A stretch of 64,000 bases of DNA from Pseudomonadota bacterium (GTDB lineage Bacteria > Myxococcota_A > UBA9160 > JADFDR01), in assembly GCA_003353845.1 (NCBI GenBank), contig PIVT01000009.1, forward strand, positions 21,126 to 85,125. The letters run 5' to 3'. The translations under genes were made by a program, and so were the position numbers. Below are positions 1 through 8,658 of this stretch, one piece after another. Positions within the stretch are counted from its first letter, which is position 1. Each line of letters begins with the position of its first letter. The notes beneath the pieces were generated by a model. That model saw nothing but the letters and a program-made list of their open reading frames with translations. It ran no database searches and had not been told where the DNA came from.

Positions 1-1
1 C

Positions 2-520
2 CGCCTGCTTTTGCTCATGGACGTCGGCGGCACCATGGACCCGTACTTCAAGCCCGTGAGCCGCCTGCTCACAGCCCTGCACGAAGAACATGCCCTGCGC
101 GATTTCAAGGCCTACTACTTCCACAATTGCGTGTATGACAACCTCTACACCGATGCCAGCCTGATCCGCCGCTACGCGGTCCCCACAGCCGATGTCATGC
201 ACAAGCTCGACGAACGATGGAAGGTGGTCCTCGTCGGCGACGCGGCCATGCACCCCGGCGAGCTCATGCACGAGTTCGGCAATATCAATCCGCGGCGCGA
301 AAGCCAAACCACCGGGGCCCAGTGGCTCGCGCGTATCAACGACCATTTCCAGCGCTGCATTTGGATCAACCCGGACCCCAAAAAGTATTGGGAAAGCACC
401 CATACCACGCGCGCCATTTCGCAATTGTTTCCCATGTATCACTTATCGGTGGACGGTATTTCCGAAGCCATGTCAGCCTTGATCGGGGCGCGTCCTAGCG
501 CGCCCGGCCCAACGCATTAA
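2..520 (+). CDS. VWA-domain (CoxE-like) protein, C-terminal part
   Basis: The reading frame is open from the window edge, so the true start lies upstream; the internal TTG at 11 is not a credible start because the frame continues upstream with RLL. The fragment begins with LLMDVGGTMDPYF, which corresponds to the MIDAS-strand region of von Willebrand factor A proteins of the CoxE/YeaD type, although the usual DxSxS is altered to DVGGT. LVGDAAMHPGEL and the segment near WINPDPKKYW fit the last strands and helices of that fold. CoxE-like VWA proteins usually act with a MoxR-type AAA ATPase that would be encoded upstream. The family call is fairly sure, but the partner and substrate are unknown. 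Confidence 0.75.
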   Translation, partial: RLLLLMDVGGTMDPYFKPVSRLLTALHEEHALRDFKAYYFHNCVYDNLYTDASLIRRYAVPTADVMHKLDERWKVVLVGDAAMHPGELMHEFGNINPRRESQTTGAQWLARINDHFQRCIWINPDPKKYWESTHTTRAISQLFPMYHLSVDGISEAMSALIGARPSAPGPTH

Positions 521-545
521 CGCATCGAAATAGGAGACTTCGCAA

Positions 546-1163
546 GTGGAGGAAAGCATACACCTGGCAATCAATTGGCTAGTGGAAACTGTGGCCCAGT
601 GGGGCTACACCGGCATCTTCCTCATGATGTTTATCGAATCCAGCTTCGTGCCCTTCCCCAGCGAAGTGGCCATGATCCCTGCTGGCTACCTGGCTTCCCA
701 AGAACGCATGAACGCCGGGCTAGCCATACTGGCTGGCGTTGGAGGCAGCTTGGGTGGAGCTCTTTTGAATTACCAATTGGCCCTGCACTTGGGCCTGCCC
801 GTGCTGGAGCGCATTGGGAAATACTTCTTTCTCAAGCCCGAATCCTTCGAATCGGCCGAAGCCTACTTTGAGAACCACGGTGAAGTGACCACTTTTGTCG
901 GGCGACTGATTCCCGGTATTCGCCAACTGATTTCCGTGCCCGCGGGTCTGGCGCGCATGAACCTGCCGCGCTTTTGCCTTTACACGAGCTTGGGCGCTGG
1001 GATGTGGAGCACCATCTTGGTGGCCGTGGGTTACGTGGCCGGAGAAAACGAGGAGCTCTGGCGCCCCCTACTCAAAGAAGTCACCCTGGCTGCCCTACTG
1101 GCCCTGGTGGCGCTGGTCGTGGTTTACCTCGTGCTGCATCACCGCAAAAAAGCCAAACAGTAA
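546..1163 (+). CDS. DedA family integral membrane protein
   Basis: A 205-residue polytopic inner-membrane protein of the DedA/SNARE-associated family. Known members work as proton-dependent flippases or transporters for polyprenyl phosphate or phospholipid. The family signature is visible as ESSFVPFPSE at residues 31-40 and GRLIPGIRQLISVPAG at 119-134, containing the conserved Glu and two Arg. Hydrophobic segments lie near 22-32, 55-82, 143-165 and 178-198. It starts at GTG 546, where the preceding bases are AAGTGGAGG-like but no strong RBS is seen. It follows the VWA gene by 25 bp and overlaps the 3' end of the convergent diacylglycerol kinase gene by 25 bp. Confidence 0.9.
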   Translation: MEESIHLAINWLVETVAQWGYTGIFLMMFIESSFVPFPSEVAMIPAGYLASQERMNAGLAILAGVGGSLGGALLNYQLALHLGLPVLERIGKYFFLKPESFESAEAYFENHGEVTTFVGRLIPGIRQLISVPAGLARMNLPRFCLYTSLGAGMWSTILVAVGYVAGENEELWRPLLKEVTLAALLALVALVVVYLVLHHRKKAKQ

Positions 1164-1522
1164 GGCCAGAACACGAGAACTCCCACAATGGCGGCAGTGA
1201 GGGCTGCCATCAGCACAGCACCCGCTGCAATGTCCTTGGCTTGCCCGATCAGGGGATGCGGATCCAAGCTCACGGCGTCGGCCAGCACTTCCAGCGCCGT
1301 ATTAAAGGCCTCCGCACTCCACACCAAGCCCATGGCAAGCACCAGGATGACCCATTCCATGGCAGTTACCTGGAACCCGCACCCAGCCACCACAACCAAG
1401 ATCGTGGCTATGAAATGGAGTTTTGCATTGCGCTGACTTCTCCATACCAAAGCGACTCCACGGCCCGCATTGGCGAAACTCTTCCCTCGACTGCACCAAA
1501 AGCCTTTCCCATCCGCATTCAT
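1139..1522 (-). CDS. Diacylglycerol kinase family (DgkA/undecaprenol kinase-like)
   Basis: A 127-residue small integral membrane kinase. The hallmark EAFNTALE is at residues 71-78, and DAVSLDPHPLIGQAKDIAAG follows at 83-102, as in DgkA-type enzymes that phosphorylate diacylglycerol or undecaprenol with ATP. Three hydrophobic helices are predicted near 36-52, 55-71 and 98-120. The frame extends upstream to 1657, but the ATG at 1522 is chosen because GAGGAGG precedes it by about 5 nt and the upstream extension has no family character. Its 3' end overlaps the DedA gene on the other strand, and both belong to lipid or envelope metabolism. Confidence 0.88.
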   Translation of the reverse strand: MNADGKGFWCSRGKSFANAGRGVALVWRSQRNAKLHFIATILVVVAGCGFQVTAMEWVILVLAMGLVWSAEAFNTALEVLADAVSLDPHPLIGQAKDIAAGAVLMAALTAAIVGVLVFWPYCLAFLR

Positions 1523-2144
1523 TGCCGCCTCCTCGGCTCCTCTGGTCTTCGTCAGCCAAAAATTTCCGCAGGGCTGTGACCGTTTCTGACCCACTGCTCC
1601 AAGAAAATATCTCCTGTTGATCCAAAGGATTATCTCATTCACAGGAGGAAGCAGCATGGCTATTTTGACGCGTCTCTCAGGACCTGGCTCACAGCCTGGC
1701 TCACGCTCTGTTTCAAGATCGGGTTCGGCATTTCAGCTCTCGTCCAGGAAACTCACGCAACTTACACCAAGGGAGATCGAAATCTGGAAGATACGCAATT
1801 GTATTCATGGGCCGGAGCAACGCCCTTGGCCCATTGAAAAATCCTGTTTTTCGCCTGAGCCTTCTCTTTTTAAAAGGCACCTTTTTAAAAGTTTCCAGGG
1901 CTTGCGTCAGAGGTTTGTTGAGATCCGAAGAGTCATCACCAGCGTATTTTTTCAACTGCTGAGCCACAGCAGGAACCCCAGAAAGCGGCTGTATGCAAAG
2001 CACAAACTAGCTGCTGCCGGAGGGGGGTTCCGCCGACCGTCCCTCAGGCCTTGGGCGGCCTGAGGGGGGGTCCAATCCAGCCGAAATACATTGCCCACTA
2101 AGAAATTTGAACCAATCGGCTATTCGTTAATCACTGTACTCAGC
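1523..2144. other. Non-coding or decayed stretch upstream of the lipoprotein pair
   Basis: No convincing gene is seen. A plus-strand frame from ATG 1656 has a good AGGAGG at 1643-1648, but its product is Ser/Arg-rich and resembles no family. A minus-strand frame at 1713-2003 has a protein-like N-terminus (GVPAVAQQLKKYAGDDS) that degenerates into basic low complexity. The direct repeat CTTTTTAAAAG occurs at 1866-1876 and 1881-1891, and a perfect 10-bp inverted repeat lies at 2041-2066. The stretch may be remnants of a lost gene. Confidence 0.4.
2041..2066. repeat. Perfect 10-bp inverted repeat
   Basis: CCCTCAGGCC (2041-2050) pairs with GGCCTGAGGG (2057-2066) across a 6-nt loop. No U-tract follows on either strand, so a canonical terminator is unlikely. 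Confidence 0.6.
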
Positions 2145-2612
2145 CTTGCAGGAATACTCTAAAGCAGCCTGATAGGCCTACCGATCCATAGTTAGCAAAT
2201 CCATGAATAGCGGAATGGAATGGAATGTATTGGCGTCGAAAGTAGGCTCGACCCAGCCCCGCACGGTCCGGAGAGCAGTATGCAGTTTCACCCAGCCAAG
2301 CTCGTGCTCATTGCGGCATGTATACTTCTGCCGGCTTGCGCTGCTAAACAGGCACCCTCTGAAGCCAACACCAGCCAGTACCAGATCGAGGCCGAAATGG
2401 AGTTTGACCGCCTCTCATGGAAGTTCGAGGGCACCCCTGACATCTTTCTGCTTAATACCTGCTACGATTTGTACGGATTTTTGGAGGAAGGCTACGTCGA
2501 TTTCGTGGGTGTTCTCGAGTGTTACCACGAGCAAGTTACCGAAGATAATCCTGTTGCCGAAGAGACCGGTCCTCGAGATCTTCGGCCTAAAAGCGAGCGC
2601 GAGGCCAACTAG
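2145..2612 (+). repeat. Dispersed lipoprotein cassette, copy 1 (subfamily I)
   Basis: The 5' flank carries the elements TCTAAAGCAGCCTG, CTACCGATCC, CGACCCAGCC and CCGGAGAGCAGT in the same order as the flanks of the lipoprotein genes starting at 52990, 56548 and 62472 on the other strand. The shared block runs about 130-150 bp upstream of the ATG. Unlike the other three copies, homology does not obviously extend past the stop codon. Confidence 0.6.
2280..2612 (+). CDS. Unrecognised small lipoprotein, six-member family, subfamily I
   Basis: A 110-residue predicted lipoprotein with signal peptide 1-19 and lipobox LPAC, lipidation at Cys20. The mature part has EMEFDRLSW, then CYDLYGF, then VLECYHEQ, with two invariant cysteines that may form a disulfide, and ends in the tail unit GPRDLRPKSE. 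I do not know the family. The start is set by GGAG 6 nt upstream and by conservation of MQF among six paralogues here. It is the first of a tandem pair with the gene at 2773. Function is unknown; the likely location is periplasmic, anchored in the inner or outer membrane. Confidence 0.85.
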   Translation: MQFHPAKLVLIAACILLPACAAKQAPSEANTSQYQIEAEMEFDRLSWKFEGTPDIFLLNTCYDLYGFLEEGYVDFVGVLECYHEQVTEDNPVAEETGPRDLRPKSEREAN

Positions 2613-2772
2613 CAGCCCATTCGACCCCATCCTTAAAAGACGTCCATGACGACTAACATTAACATTTGCTACTCAGGCCCCCCTAGGGCCAGAAGCCCTA
2701 AAGACTGAACTAGAAGCCACCGATTCTAAGCTTAGGGGAAAACGACTTACTGGGACCGGAGACAGCATTTAC

Positions 2773-3126
2773 ATGCAGTTCAAGCTACTTCCTATAGCCC
2801 TGGCGGCCAGCCTGCTCAGCCTGACGGCCTGCGCGGGACTCTTTGGCGCAAAGGCACCTCAGCTGACGCCAGAAGAGCAATTGGCCCAGGAAAGCGCGCA
2901 GGCTGAATTCGATAGTCTTCAGACCTTGTCCTTTGAAGGCACGGCCGAAAGCGTCATTCTCGCCGCCTGCAATGACTTGTACGGTTTCGAAAAAGGCTAT
3001 ACCAATTACGTTCGAATTTTAGAGTGCTATCACGAGCAAATTAGTGAGCCTGAAGCGCAAAGCACACCTCGGGATCTCTCGCCCAGATCAACGGCCCCGA
3101 GAGACATCTCCCCCAAAACACAGTAA
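2773..3126 (+). CDS. Unrecognised small lipoprotein, subfamily II
   Basis: A 117-residue paralogue of the preceding gene. Signal peptide 1-19 has lipobox LTAC with Cys20. The mature domain carries an extra acidic EEQLAQESAQAEFD helix, then CNDLYGF and ILECYHEQ, and the tail repeats the RDL/ISPK unit twice (PRDLSPRS, PRDISPK). Its closest relative in the window is the gene at 38242-38616, with which it shares MQxKLL, SLTACAG and about 20 bp after the stop codon (AGTAAGTGCCACGCC). It lies 160 bp after the subfamily I copy, so the two probably arose by divergence after tandem duplication. Function is unknown. Confidence 0.85.
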   Translation: MQFKLLPIALAASLLSLTACAGLFGAKAPQLTPEEQLAQESAQAEFDSLQTLSFEGTAESVILAACNDLYGFEKGYTNYVRILECYHEQISEPEAQSTPRDLSPRSTAPRDISPKTQ

Positions 3127-3145
3127 GTGCCACGCCAGCCCTCAA

Positions 3146-3173
3146 GCCATCCCGCCATCGGGACTGCTTTTTC
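3146..3173 (+). terminator. Rho-independent terminator after the lipoprotein pair
   Basis: Stem TCCCG (3150-3154) pairs with CGGGA (3159-3163), flanked by AGC/GCT pairing, and a run of five T starts about 5 nt later. It sits 20 nt after the stop of the second lipoprotein gene. Confidence 0.55.
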
Positions 3174-3296
3174 TTCACCTTTCCCCGGGTCAGTCCAAAG
3201 AACAGGGCAAGCGAGGGCGCTCAGACTTTCGAAAGCTACTGGAAACAGATAGAGTTTTTCACAGTCAAAGACGAGACACGACCTCTAGGAGCAGGT

Positions 3297-3929
3297 ATGA
3301 GAGTGCAAAGTACAAGTTTTGAACACCGGGGAGCCATCCCCACGCGTTGCGCCTTGGGGATGTATGACAAGGCCGATCACATTGCGCTAACCGACAACCG
3401 AAACCCACAGCTGAGCTGGACCGATCTTCCTGCCGACACGCAATCCCTCGTCTTGATTTGTCACGACAGCACTTGTCCAACCAGCGGAGACCAGGTCAAC
3501 CAGGAAGGGGCAACCGTTCCCGCTGATTTACCCCGCACCGATTTTTATCATTGGGTCATGGTGGATATCTCCCCGACGACCTCCAGTATTGCCGAAGGCG
3601 AGTTGAGCGATGGGGTGACACCTCACGGCAAGCCCCAAGCCCTGGGTTTCCCTGCCCGCCACGGACTCAATAACTACACCGATTGGTTCGCCGGCGACTC
3701 CGAAATGGAAGGCAAGTACTTCGGTTACGATGGCCCCTGCCCCCCTTGGAATGATGAACTCATCCATCATTATCATTTCACCCTGTACGCCTTGGATGTG
3801 GATCAATGCCCGATTAAAGGAGATTTTCGCGCTGCCGACGTGCTGGAAGCCATGGAGGGGCATATTCTCGCCCAATCTTCCATTTCAGGCGCATATGCCA
3901 TCAATCCCAATGCGGTAGACCAGGGATAA
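3297..3929 (+). CDS. PEBP-family (YbhB/YbcL, Raf-kinase-inhibitor-like) protein
   Basis: A 210-residue cytoplasmic protein of the phosphatidylethanolamine-binding protein family. Recognisable parts are FEHRGAIPTRCALG at the start, the central DFYHWVMVDI, GYDGPCPPWND near 141-151, and HHYHFTLYALD near 156-166, which together build the anion-binding pocket. Bacterial members bind small anionic ligands, but their physiological role is mostly unsettled. AGGAG lies 5 nt before the ATG. It is longer than E. coli YbhB (about 158 residues) because of an insertion around DQVNQEGATVP and another around HGLNNYTDWFAGD, as in the long bacterial subgroup. Confidence 0.88.
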   Translation: MRVQSTSFEHRGAIPTRCALGMYDKADHIALTDNRNPQLSWTDLPADTQSLVLICHDSTCPTSGDQVNQEGATVPADLPRTDFYHWVMVDISPTTSSIAEGELSDGVTPHGKPQALGFPARHGLNNYTDWFAGDSEMEGKYFGYDGPCPPWNDELIHHYHFTLYALDVDQCPIKGDFRAADVLEAMEGHILAQSSISGAYAINPNAVDQG

Positions 3930-3970
3930 AACATGCTGAACCTACTGACTATGGAAAGATTGAGGAACCC

Positions 3971-5095
3971 ATGAGCCCTTTTGTGAAACAAGCCCGGTGC
4001 TTTCTCCGCACTGCCCCTTTGCTGATCGCCACAATCATCGTCTTCACCAGCCTGCTGGCACGAGCCGAAGAAGAACCCATCAACCTGGAATGCCTGTTGG
4101 CCGGCCAGGCCCCCTCGGAATGGGCCATGCTCGAATTACAAATCGATCACGGCAAGTGGCTCCAAGACAAACGAGTTGGACAACAAGCCGTATTGTGCCA
4201 AGCCAATTTAAACGGTGTTGACTTAAGCGGGTTGAACTTCCAAAACGCCAACTTCTCAGGGGCCTCCTTGCTCGGTGCCATTCTGACCAAGACCTCGTTT
4301 AAGGAGGCCGACCTTCGCTCAGCCGATCTCCAAGGCGCCGATCTTTCCAACGCCGATCTGAGTGGTGCCGATTTAACCGGTGCAAATCTTTCCAATGCCA
4401 AACTCTTATCCACCAACCTGAAAGATGCCGTCTTCTCCAATGTCAATCTCAGTGGTGCGCTTTACCAGCCCCTTTCGACGCCCGCTGCTAGTTACCTGGG
4501 CGGACTGCAAGGACTTGATAGCCTGCAATTTGAAGTCAAGGGAGATCAAGCGCAAAGTGCCGGGCTGATTTTATTGCGCGGCCAACTGCGAAAAGCCGGA
4601 CTGCAAAACCTGGAACGACAGGCGACAAGGAGCATTGAGCGCCACGAGAACCAGCTCCGCTCGCCTCCGCAACGAATCGCTCACACCGCCCTCTTTGACT
4701 GGACTTCGGAGTATGGAACCAACTCCAGCTTATGTTTAAGACGGCTGGGCAGCGTGATCTTTCTCTTTGCGCTGATTTATATGATCCCCTTGTCCAAGGC
4801 TAGCTGGGGCGGCATTCACGCCACGGCCATTGCCAGCACCAACGAGGCGGAAGCCCCCCTCACACCCCATGGTTTAGCTGTCCTCGGCTATGGCATTCTT
4901 TTCAGCCTCAGTTCAGCCGTGGGTTTCGCGGGTGCCCGTCTCAGCCTCGGGCGCTGGATCAGTCGCATCCAGGGTCGGGAAAGCGTCTTCCGTGCGCGTG
5001 GAATCACACGTATTTTGAGTGGCGTGCAGACAACCCTCTGCCTCTATCTTCTTTCACTCTGGTTTCTTACCTTATTTGCGCGCCCCTTCGGCTAA
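3971..5095 (+). CDS. Exported pentapeptide-repeat protein with C-terminal membrane helices
   Basis: 374 residues. Signal peptide about 1-32 (cleavage after LLARA), then a short domain with LQIDHGKWL and two cysteines. Next come about 20 pentapeptide repeats of the A(D/N)Lxx type, roughly residues 75-165, predicted to form a right-handed quadrilateral beta-helix outside the cytoplasm. The C-terminal third contains FDWTSEYGTNSSLCLRRL followed by three hydrophobic segments near 260-275, 300-320 and 350-372. GAGGA precedes the ATG by 4 nt. The next gene is a paralogue with the same architecture. The role is unknown; membrane-anchored scaffold is an inference. Confidence 0.8.
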   Translation: MSPFVKQARCFLRTAPLLIATIIVFTSLLARAEEEPINLECLLAGQAPSEWAMLELQIDHGKWLQDKRVGQQAVLCQANLNGVDLSGLNFQNANFSGASLLGAILTKTSFKEADLRSADLQGADLSNADLSGADLTGANLSNAKLLSTNLKDAVFSNVNLSGALYQPLSTPAASYLGGLQGLDSLQFEVKGDQAQSAGLILLRGQLRKAGLQNLERQATRSIERHENQLRSPPQRIAHTALFDWTSEYGTNSSLCLRRLGSVIFLFALIYMIPLSKASWGGIHATAIASTNEAEAPLTPHGLAVLGYGILFSLSSAVGFAGARLSLGRWISRIQGRESVFRARGITRILSGVQTTLCLYLLSLWFLTLFARPFG

Positions 5096-5165
5096 AAGCT
5101 TCACGCCTGAGCGAGACGGGAGGCCGGCCCGAACGACGCCCGATGATTGGAGTAAAATCGAGCAA

Positions 5166-6683
5166 GTGATTTACGCAGTAAGGTTCAAGGTCAATTCCAA
5201 ACTCAGGCTCAGCGGCTGCACGACGCAGCTTGTTGGCATCCTTCTCATGCTTCTGAGTCTGTTCAGCCCAAGCGCTCCGGCGCAGGCGAGCAGCGATTGT
5301 CCTTGGAAACAAATGGCCCTCACACCCGCTCAATTGGTGGAGGTCTTGGAAGATCACAAGCGCTGGCTTGTAAACTCAAACGATGGCTGGCCCGCAAATC
5401 TCTGTGAAACCAACCTGCGCCTGGCCGACATTCAAGGCGCCGATCTCAGACAAGCGAATTTGCGAGGCGCCAACTTAGAGGCTGTCGAAATCACCGGGAT
5501 CAATCTGAGCGGGGCCGACCTTCAGGAGGCCAATTTACAAGATGCCTCTTTCGATTCATCCAATTTTAAAAATGCCAATTTAGGTGGGGCCAACCTGAAA
5601 CGAATTTCTGTCACGGATTCCGACTTGCGCTTTGCCAGCTTCACGGGAAGCGACCTCAGCCAATGCGCGCTGGCCGGGAACCGCATTGACAACGCACAAC
5701 TTGAAAGCGCCAACCTTTTCCAATGTGATATACGCAAGTCCATCTTAAACAAAGCCCTGCTCGCCAACGCAAACCTACATCAGGCCCAATTAGAAGGTGC
5801 CAAACTTCAGCAAGCAGATCTTCGCTCAGCCAACCTTCAACAAGCCAACCTCACCAACACAGACCTCAGCCAGAGCAATCTAACCGGGGCGAATCTCAGC
5901 CAAGCCACTTTGCGGGGAACCCAACTTGAGGGAGCCGCGTTAAGCGAGGCAAACTTGAGCGAGACGCTCTACCTCGCCCTGGGACTTCCAGATCCCAACG
6001 CCATTGCAGGCCTACGCGGCCTGCCAAGCCTGCGCTTGGTTCCCTCCGCCGCTGAAGACCTATACACCCGAAAAGAAATCCTGGACAGCATCACAAAGCC
6101 CAGTGCAGGCATTCAGCGACTGCGCCAGGCCCTCCGAAGCGCGGGTGAAACCAAACTTGAAAAGGAAGTGAGCTATCTCATTGCCAGAAACAGCAACTCC
6201 TTCCGACCTCTTCCAACACGCATCATGGGTATCCTACTTTTCCAATGGACCTCTGACTACGGGACCCACCCACAGCGACCCTTGCGGCGGTTATTGGAAG
6301 TCTACTTGGGCTTTGCGCTTCTGTACCTGATTCCCCTGGCAGGGTTCGGTCGCAGCGGAATCAACCGACTTTGGAAAGGCCCCGGCCCCATGGACCGGCT
6401 CGAACGCGGAACTCTTCGCTGGCGCAAACAACGCCTCCAGACCCGCAGCCTCACCCTCCCGGCTTACGCTCTCTTGTTTAGCCTGGCATCGATTTTCTGG
6501 ATAGGTGGAAGAGGCCTCCCTTTGTTCGGCCTGACCGAATTGCTCGGGAAACGGCAATTCACCCTGCGTTCCACAGGATGGGTCACGCTCGCAACGGGAT
6601 TACAGTGCGTGCTGAGCCTCTACTTGATTGCCAGCTGGGCCTGGTTGAACCTCGGGCCCTTATTCCGCAGCCTCAGCCTCTAA
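5166..6683 (+). CDS. Second exported pentapeptide-repeat membrane protein
   Basis: About 505 residues, paralogous to the preceding gene. A hydrophobic signal segment (LVGILLMLLSLFSPSAPAQA) is followed by LEDHKRWL and two cysteines, a long pentapeptide array of roughly 35 repeats, then FQWTSDYGTHPQRPLRRL and three membrane helices. The frame is open from 5019, but that start lies inside the upstream gene and gives an N-terminus without family character. GTG 5166 is preferred, with GGAG about 13 nt upstream, which is long, so the start is uncertain. Its upstream neighbour ends 70 bp earlier and the pair is probably co-transcribed. Confidence 0.78.
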   Translation: MIYAVRFKVNSKLRLSGCTTQLVGILLMLLSLFSPSAPAQASSDCPWKQMALTPAQLVEVLEDHKRWLVNSNDGWPANLCETNLRLADIQGADLRQANLRGANLEAVEITGINLSGADLQEANLQDASFDSSNFKNANLGGANLKRISVTDSDLRFASFTGSDLSQCALAGNRIDNAQLESANLFQCDIRKSILNKALLANANLHQAQLEGAKLQQADLRSANLQQANLTNTDLSQSNLTGANLSQATLRGTQLEGAALSEANLSETLYLALGLPDPNAIAGLRGLPSLRLVPSAAEDLYTRKEILDSITKPSAGIQRLRQALRSAGETKLEKEVSYLIARNSNSFRPLPTRIMGILLFQWTSDYGTHPQRPLRRLLEVYLGFALLYLIPLAGFGRSGINRLWKGPGPMDRLERGTLRWRKQRLQTRSLTLPAYALLFSLASIFWIGGRGLPLFGLTELLGKRQFTLRSTGWVTLATGLQCVLSLYLIASWAWLNLGPLFRSLSL

Positions 6684-6708
6684 GTAGCCCCGGAAGCCCG
6701 AGCCAGGT

Positions 6709-8658
6709 CTAATGGCCTTGCCCGATAGAGCGCAAGCTGATTTCCTTGCGCACCCTTCCGATGGATATCGGACTCGTAGCCACCTTGTCATCTTCGCGGT
6801 AAGGCGTTCCGTGCGTATCCCAGTATTCGATTCGATTACCGGTACCGGTTTGCACATTGAGGATCACATCGCCAACGTTGCGCAAGTCTCGCGGCTCCGG
6901 CACGTCAGCCCAGCCGTAATAGTAATCGGGATCGTCGTCACTCCAGCGACCGGCGTGATACAGAATCTTCCACAGGGTTTTCTTCTGATCATAGGCGAAG
7001 GAATAAAGGGCCTTGGCGGAATCCATATCGACATAGATATCTTTGTGGTGATAGGGATGATCTGGATTTTTCGCGACGAAGCGCACCTTGAAGGCGTGGC
7101 GCATCTCCCAGGTGTCGTTGGCAAACGAAAGGCCGCGCGGGCCGAAATTTTGATCTTTCACGTAGGGGTAACCGCGCACACTACTATTGGCCGGAGCTAA
7201 AATGTCGACCTTGCCCATACACTTCCACGTGTATTGCGGAACAATACCTCCAAAACTGGCGATATCATCCAAAGTGAAATCCGTGCCCGAAACGGCATCC
7301 GTTCGCTGTGCTGTAGAGATGCGGCGCACCCGGCGCAACTGTGGGATATACACGTAAGTATCATCATTGGTGGCTTCCGCCAGAGGGCCGTCACTGTTCT
7401 TGTAACGGTAGGTCATGAGAGCGATCCCGCGTGAATCAAAAGGAGCCGTCACATCAATTTTAAAGGCGTACTTGCGCCCCTCACCCGGCAAAAGATCGCC
7501 ACCCTGACTCGCAAAAGCGGGCTCACTGCGATGAGAAAGATGAATGATTTTTGAAGTTCCCTCGTAATACAGCGGCAAACGTTCACCGCGATCCCAATAG
7601 CTGTACATGTACTCGGTATTCGTCCCATCGCCTTCCCATTGGTAGTCGAAGTTCCACATGATCTTCGTCCCAGCAAGGGGGTCACCCGCACAATCGATAC
7701 TCTTCATATCGAAGGGAGCGCCGCTGACGTATCCATTCAAGCTACCATCGGGGCCTAGCTTGGCCTTTCCCATGTTCTTGCTCGTTGCATTCTTGTAGAC
7801 CTGAGAGGGGCTGTAGTCTCGGAAACTGGGCCCCACCTTAAGCTGCATCCCATCGTAGAAAACAAAATCTCGATACTCCCAGATCTCTTCAGGCAGGTAA
7901 TTCTTGATCCGCCCGATGTCAGCATAACTGATCACATCCCCTTCTTTGAATCCAAGGCCGGCACCCGCATCACCACTCGGTTTTGCCGCCATGGCTTGAG
8001 TACTCGATTCCTTCGCCTTGGCCGGTTCCTTCTTTGCGACGGTCTTGCTCGGCGCAGGAGTAGGTGCAGGTGTAGGTGCAGGAACAGGAGACGGCTTATC
8101 GGTTAAAAGAGGAGTCGGCTTTTTTGCTGGCACAGGCTTGGGAGCGGGGTCGACTTTCTCGACCTTGGCGGGGGCAGGCTTGGCGGGCTCAGTTTTCGCA
8201 ACCTCGGCTTTCGTGGGTGCTGGTTTCTTCGCTACGGGCTCTTCCACTTTCTTCTTTGTCGGCTTCTCGGCAGGGACGATGGCGACCTTCGGTGTTTCCT
8301 TCGATTTTGAGAGCTCTAGTTTACCTGCGTAATACGCGACTTTTTGCTGGTAGATCTCTTCGTCGGGATGAAGCTCCGACAGCTCCTTGTACACACGCAG
8401 GTTTCCATATAAATCAGATATAGGCAGCCGACGCGCTTCTGAGTGCAAGTAGACCTCGCGCTCAAGCTCTTCCACTCGCTTATTTTCATTCTTGAGCGCT
8501 TTCACCTCATTGCGAAGTGCCTGTACTTCCTGATCCAGATCCTTGGACCGTTGTTGCGAAGCCAGCACCTCACGCTCCATGCGAACCATTTGAGATTGAG
8601 AGGCGCATCCCACGGAAAACAATATGAGAAAAGCACTCGGAAGAAGCAGCCGATACAT
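6709..8658 (-). CDS. DUF1329 lipoprotein with coiled coil and Pro/Lys/Ala-rich linker
   Basis: About 649 residues. The signal peptide ends in a lipobox at Cys18 (FSVGC). Residues 25-75 form a heptad-rich coiled coil (EVQALRNEVKALKNENKR). A long linker of roughly 110 residues rich in P, K, A and E follows, with PAPTPAPTPAP. From about residue 235 to the end lies a DUF1329 domain (VISYADIGRIKNYLPEEIWEYR, FYDGMQLKVG, YVYIPQLRRVRR, DVPEPRDLRNVGDVI). DUF1329 proteins are LolA/LolB-like beta-barrel-shell proteins often encoded near RND exporters. AAGGGGA precedes the chosen ATG. The linker could span the periplasm or peptidoglycan. Confidence 0.85.
   Translation of the reverse strand: MYRLLLPSAFLILFSVGCASQSQMVRMEREVLASQQRSKDLDQEVQALRNEVKALKNENKRVEELEREVYLHSEARRLPISDLYGNLRVYKELSELHPDEEIYQQKVAYYAGKLELSKSKETPKVAIVPAEKPTKKKVEEPVAKKPAPTKAEVAKTEPAKPAPAKVEKVDPAPKPVPAKKPTPLLTDKPSPVPAPTPAPTPAPSKTVAKKEPAKAKESSTQAMAAKPSGDAGAGLGFKEGDVISYADIGRIKNYLPEEIWEYRDFVFYDGMQLKVGPSFRDYSPSQVYKNATSKNMGKAKLGPDGSLNGYVSGAPFDMKSIDCAGDPLAGTKIMWNFDYQWEGDGTNTEYMYSYWDRGERLPLYYEGTSKIIHLSHRSEPAFASQGGDLLPGEGRKYAFKIDVTAPFDSRGIALMTYRYKNSDGPLAEATNDDTYVYIPQLRRVRRISTAQRTDAVSGTDFTLDDIASFGGIVPQYTWKCMGKVDILAPANSSVRGYPYVKDQNFGPRGLSFANDTWEMRHAFKVRFVAKNPDHPYHHKDIYVDMDSAKALYSFAYDQKKTLWKILYHAGRWSDDDPDYYYGWADVPEPRDLRNVGDVILNVQTGTGNRIEYWDTHGTPYREDDKVATSPISIGRVRKEISLRSIGQGH

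Noticed and set aside
1713..2003. 96-codon minus-strand frame with a plausible N-terminus
   Set aside because: No RBS, turns into basic low complexity, and is closed by a stop just upstream; at most a gene remnant.
1617..2063. 148-codon plus-strand frame with a good AGGAGG before ATG 1656
   Set aside because: Ser/Arg-rich, no recognisable fold, overlaps another weak frame and ends in a GC-rich palindrome; kept only as a note on the gap.
2684..2700. TAGGGC/GCCCTA hairpin between the first two lipoprotein genes
   Set aside because: Only 6 bp and no U-tract; not supported as a terminator.
3971..6683. Pentapeptide-repeat pair as fluoroquinolone-resistance (Qnr) or phage-type proteins
   Set aside because: Signal peptides and C-terminal membrane helices are absent from Qnr proteins, which are cytoplasmic and about 215-220 residues.
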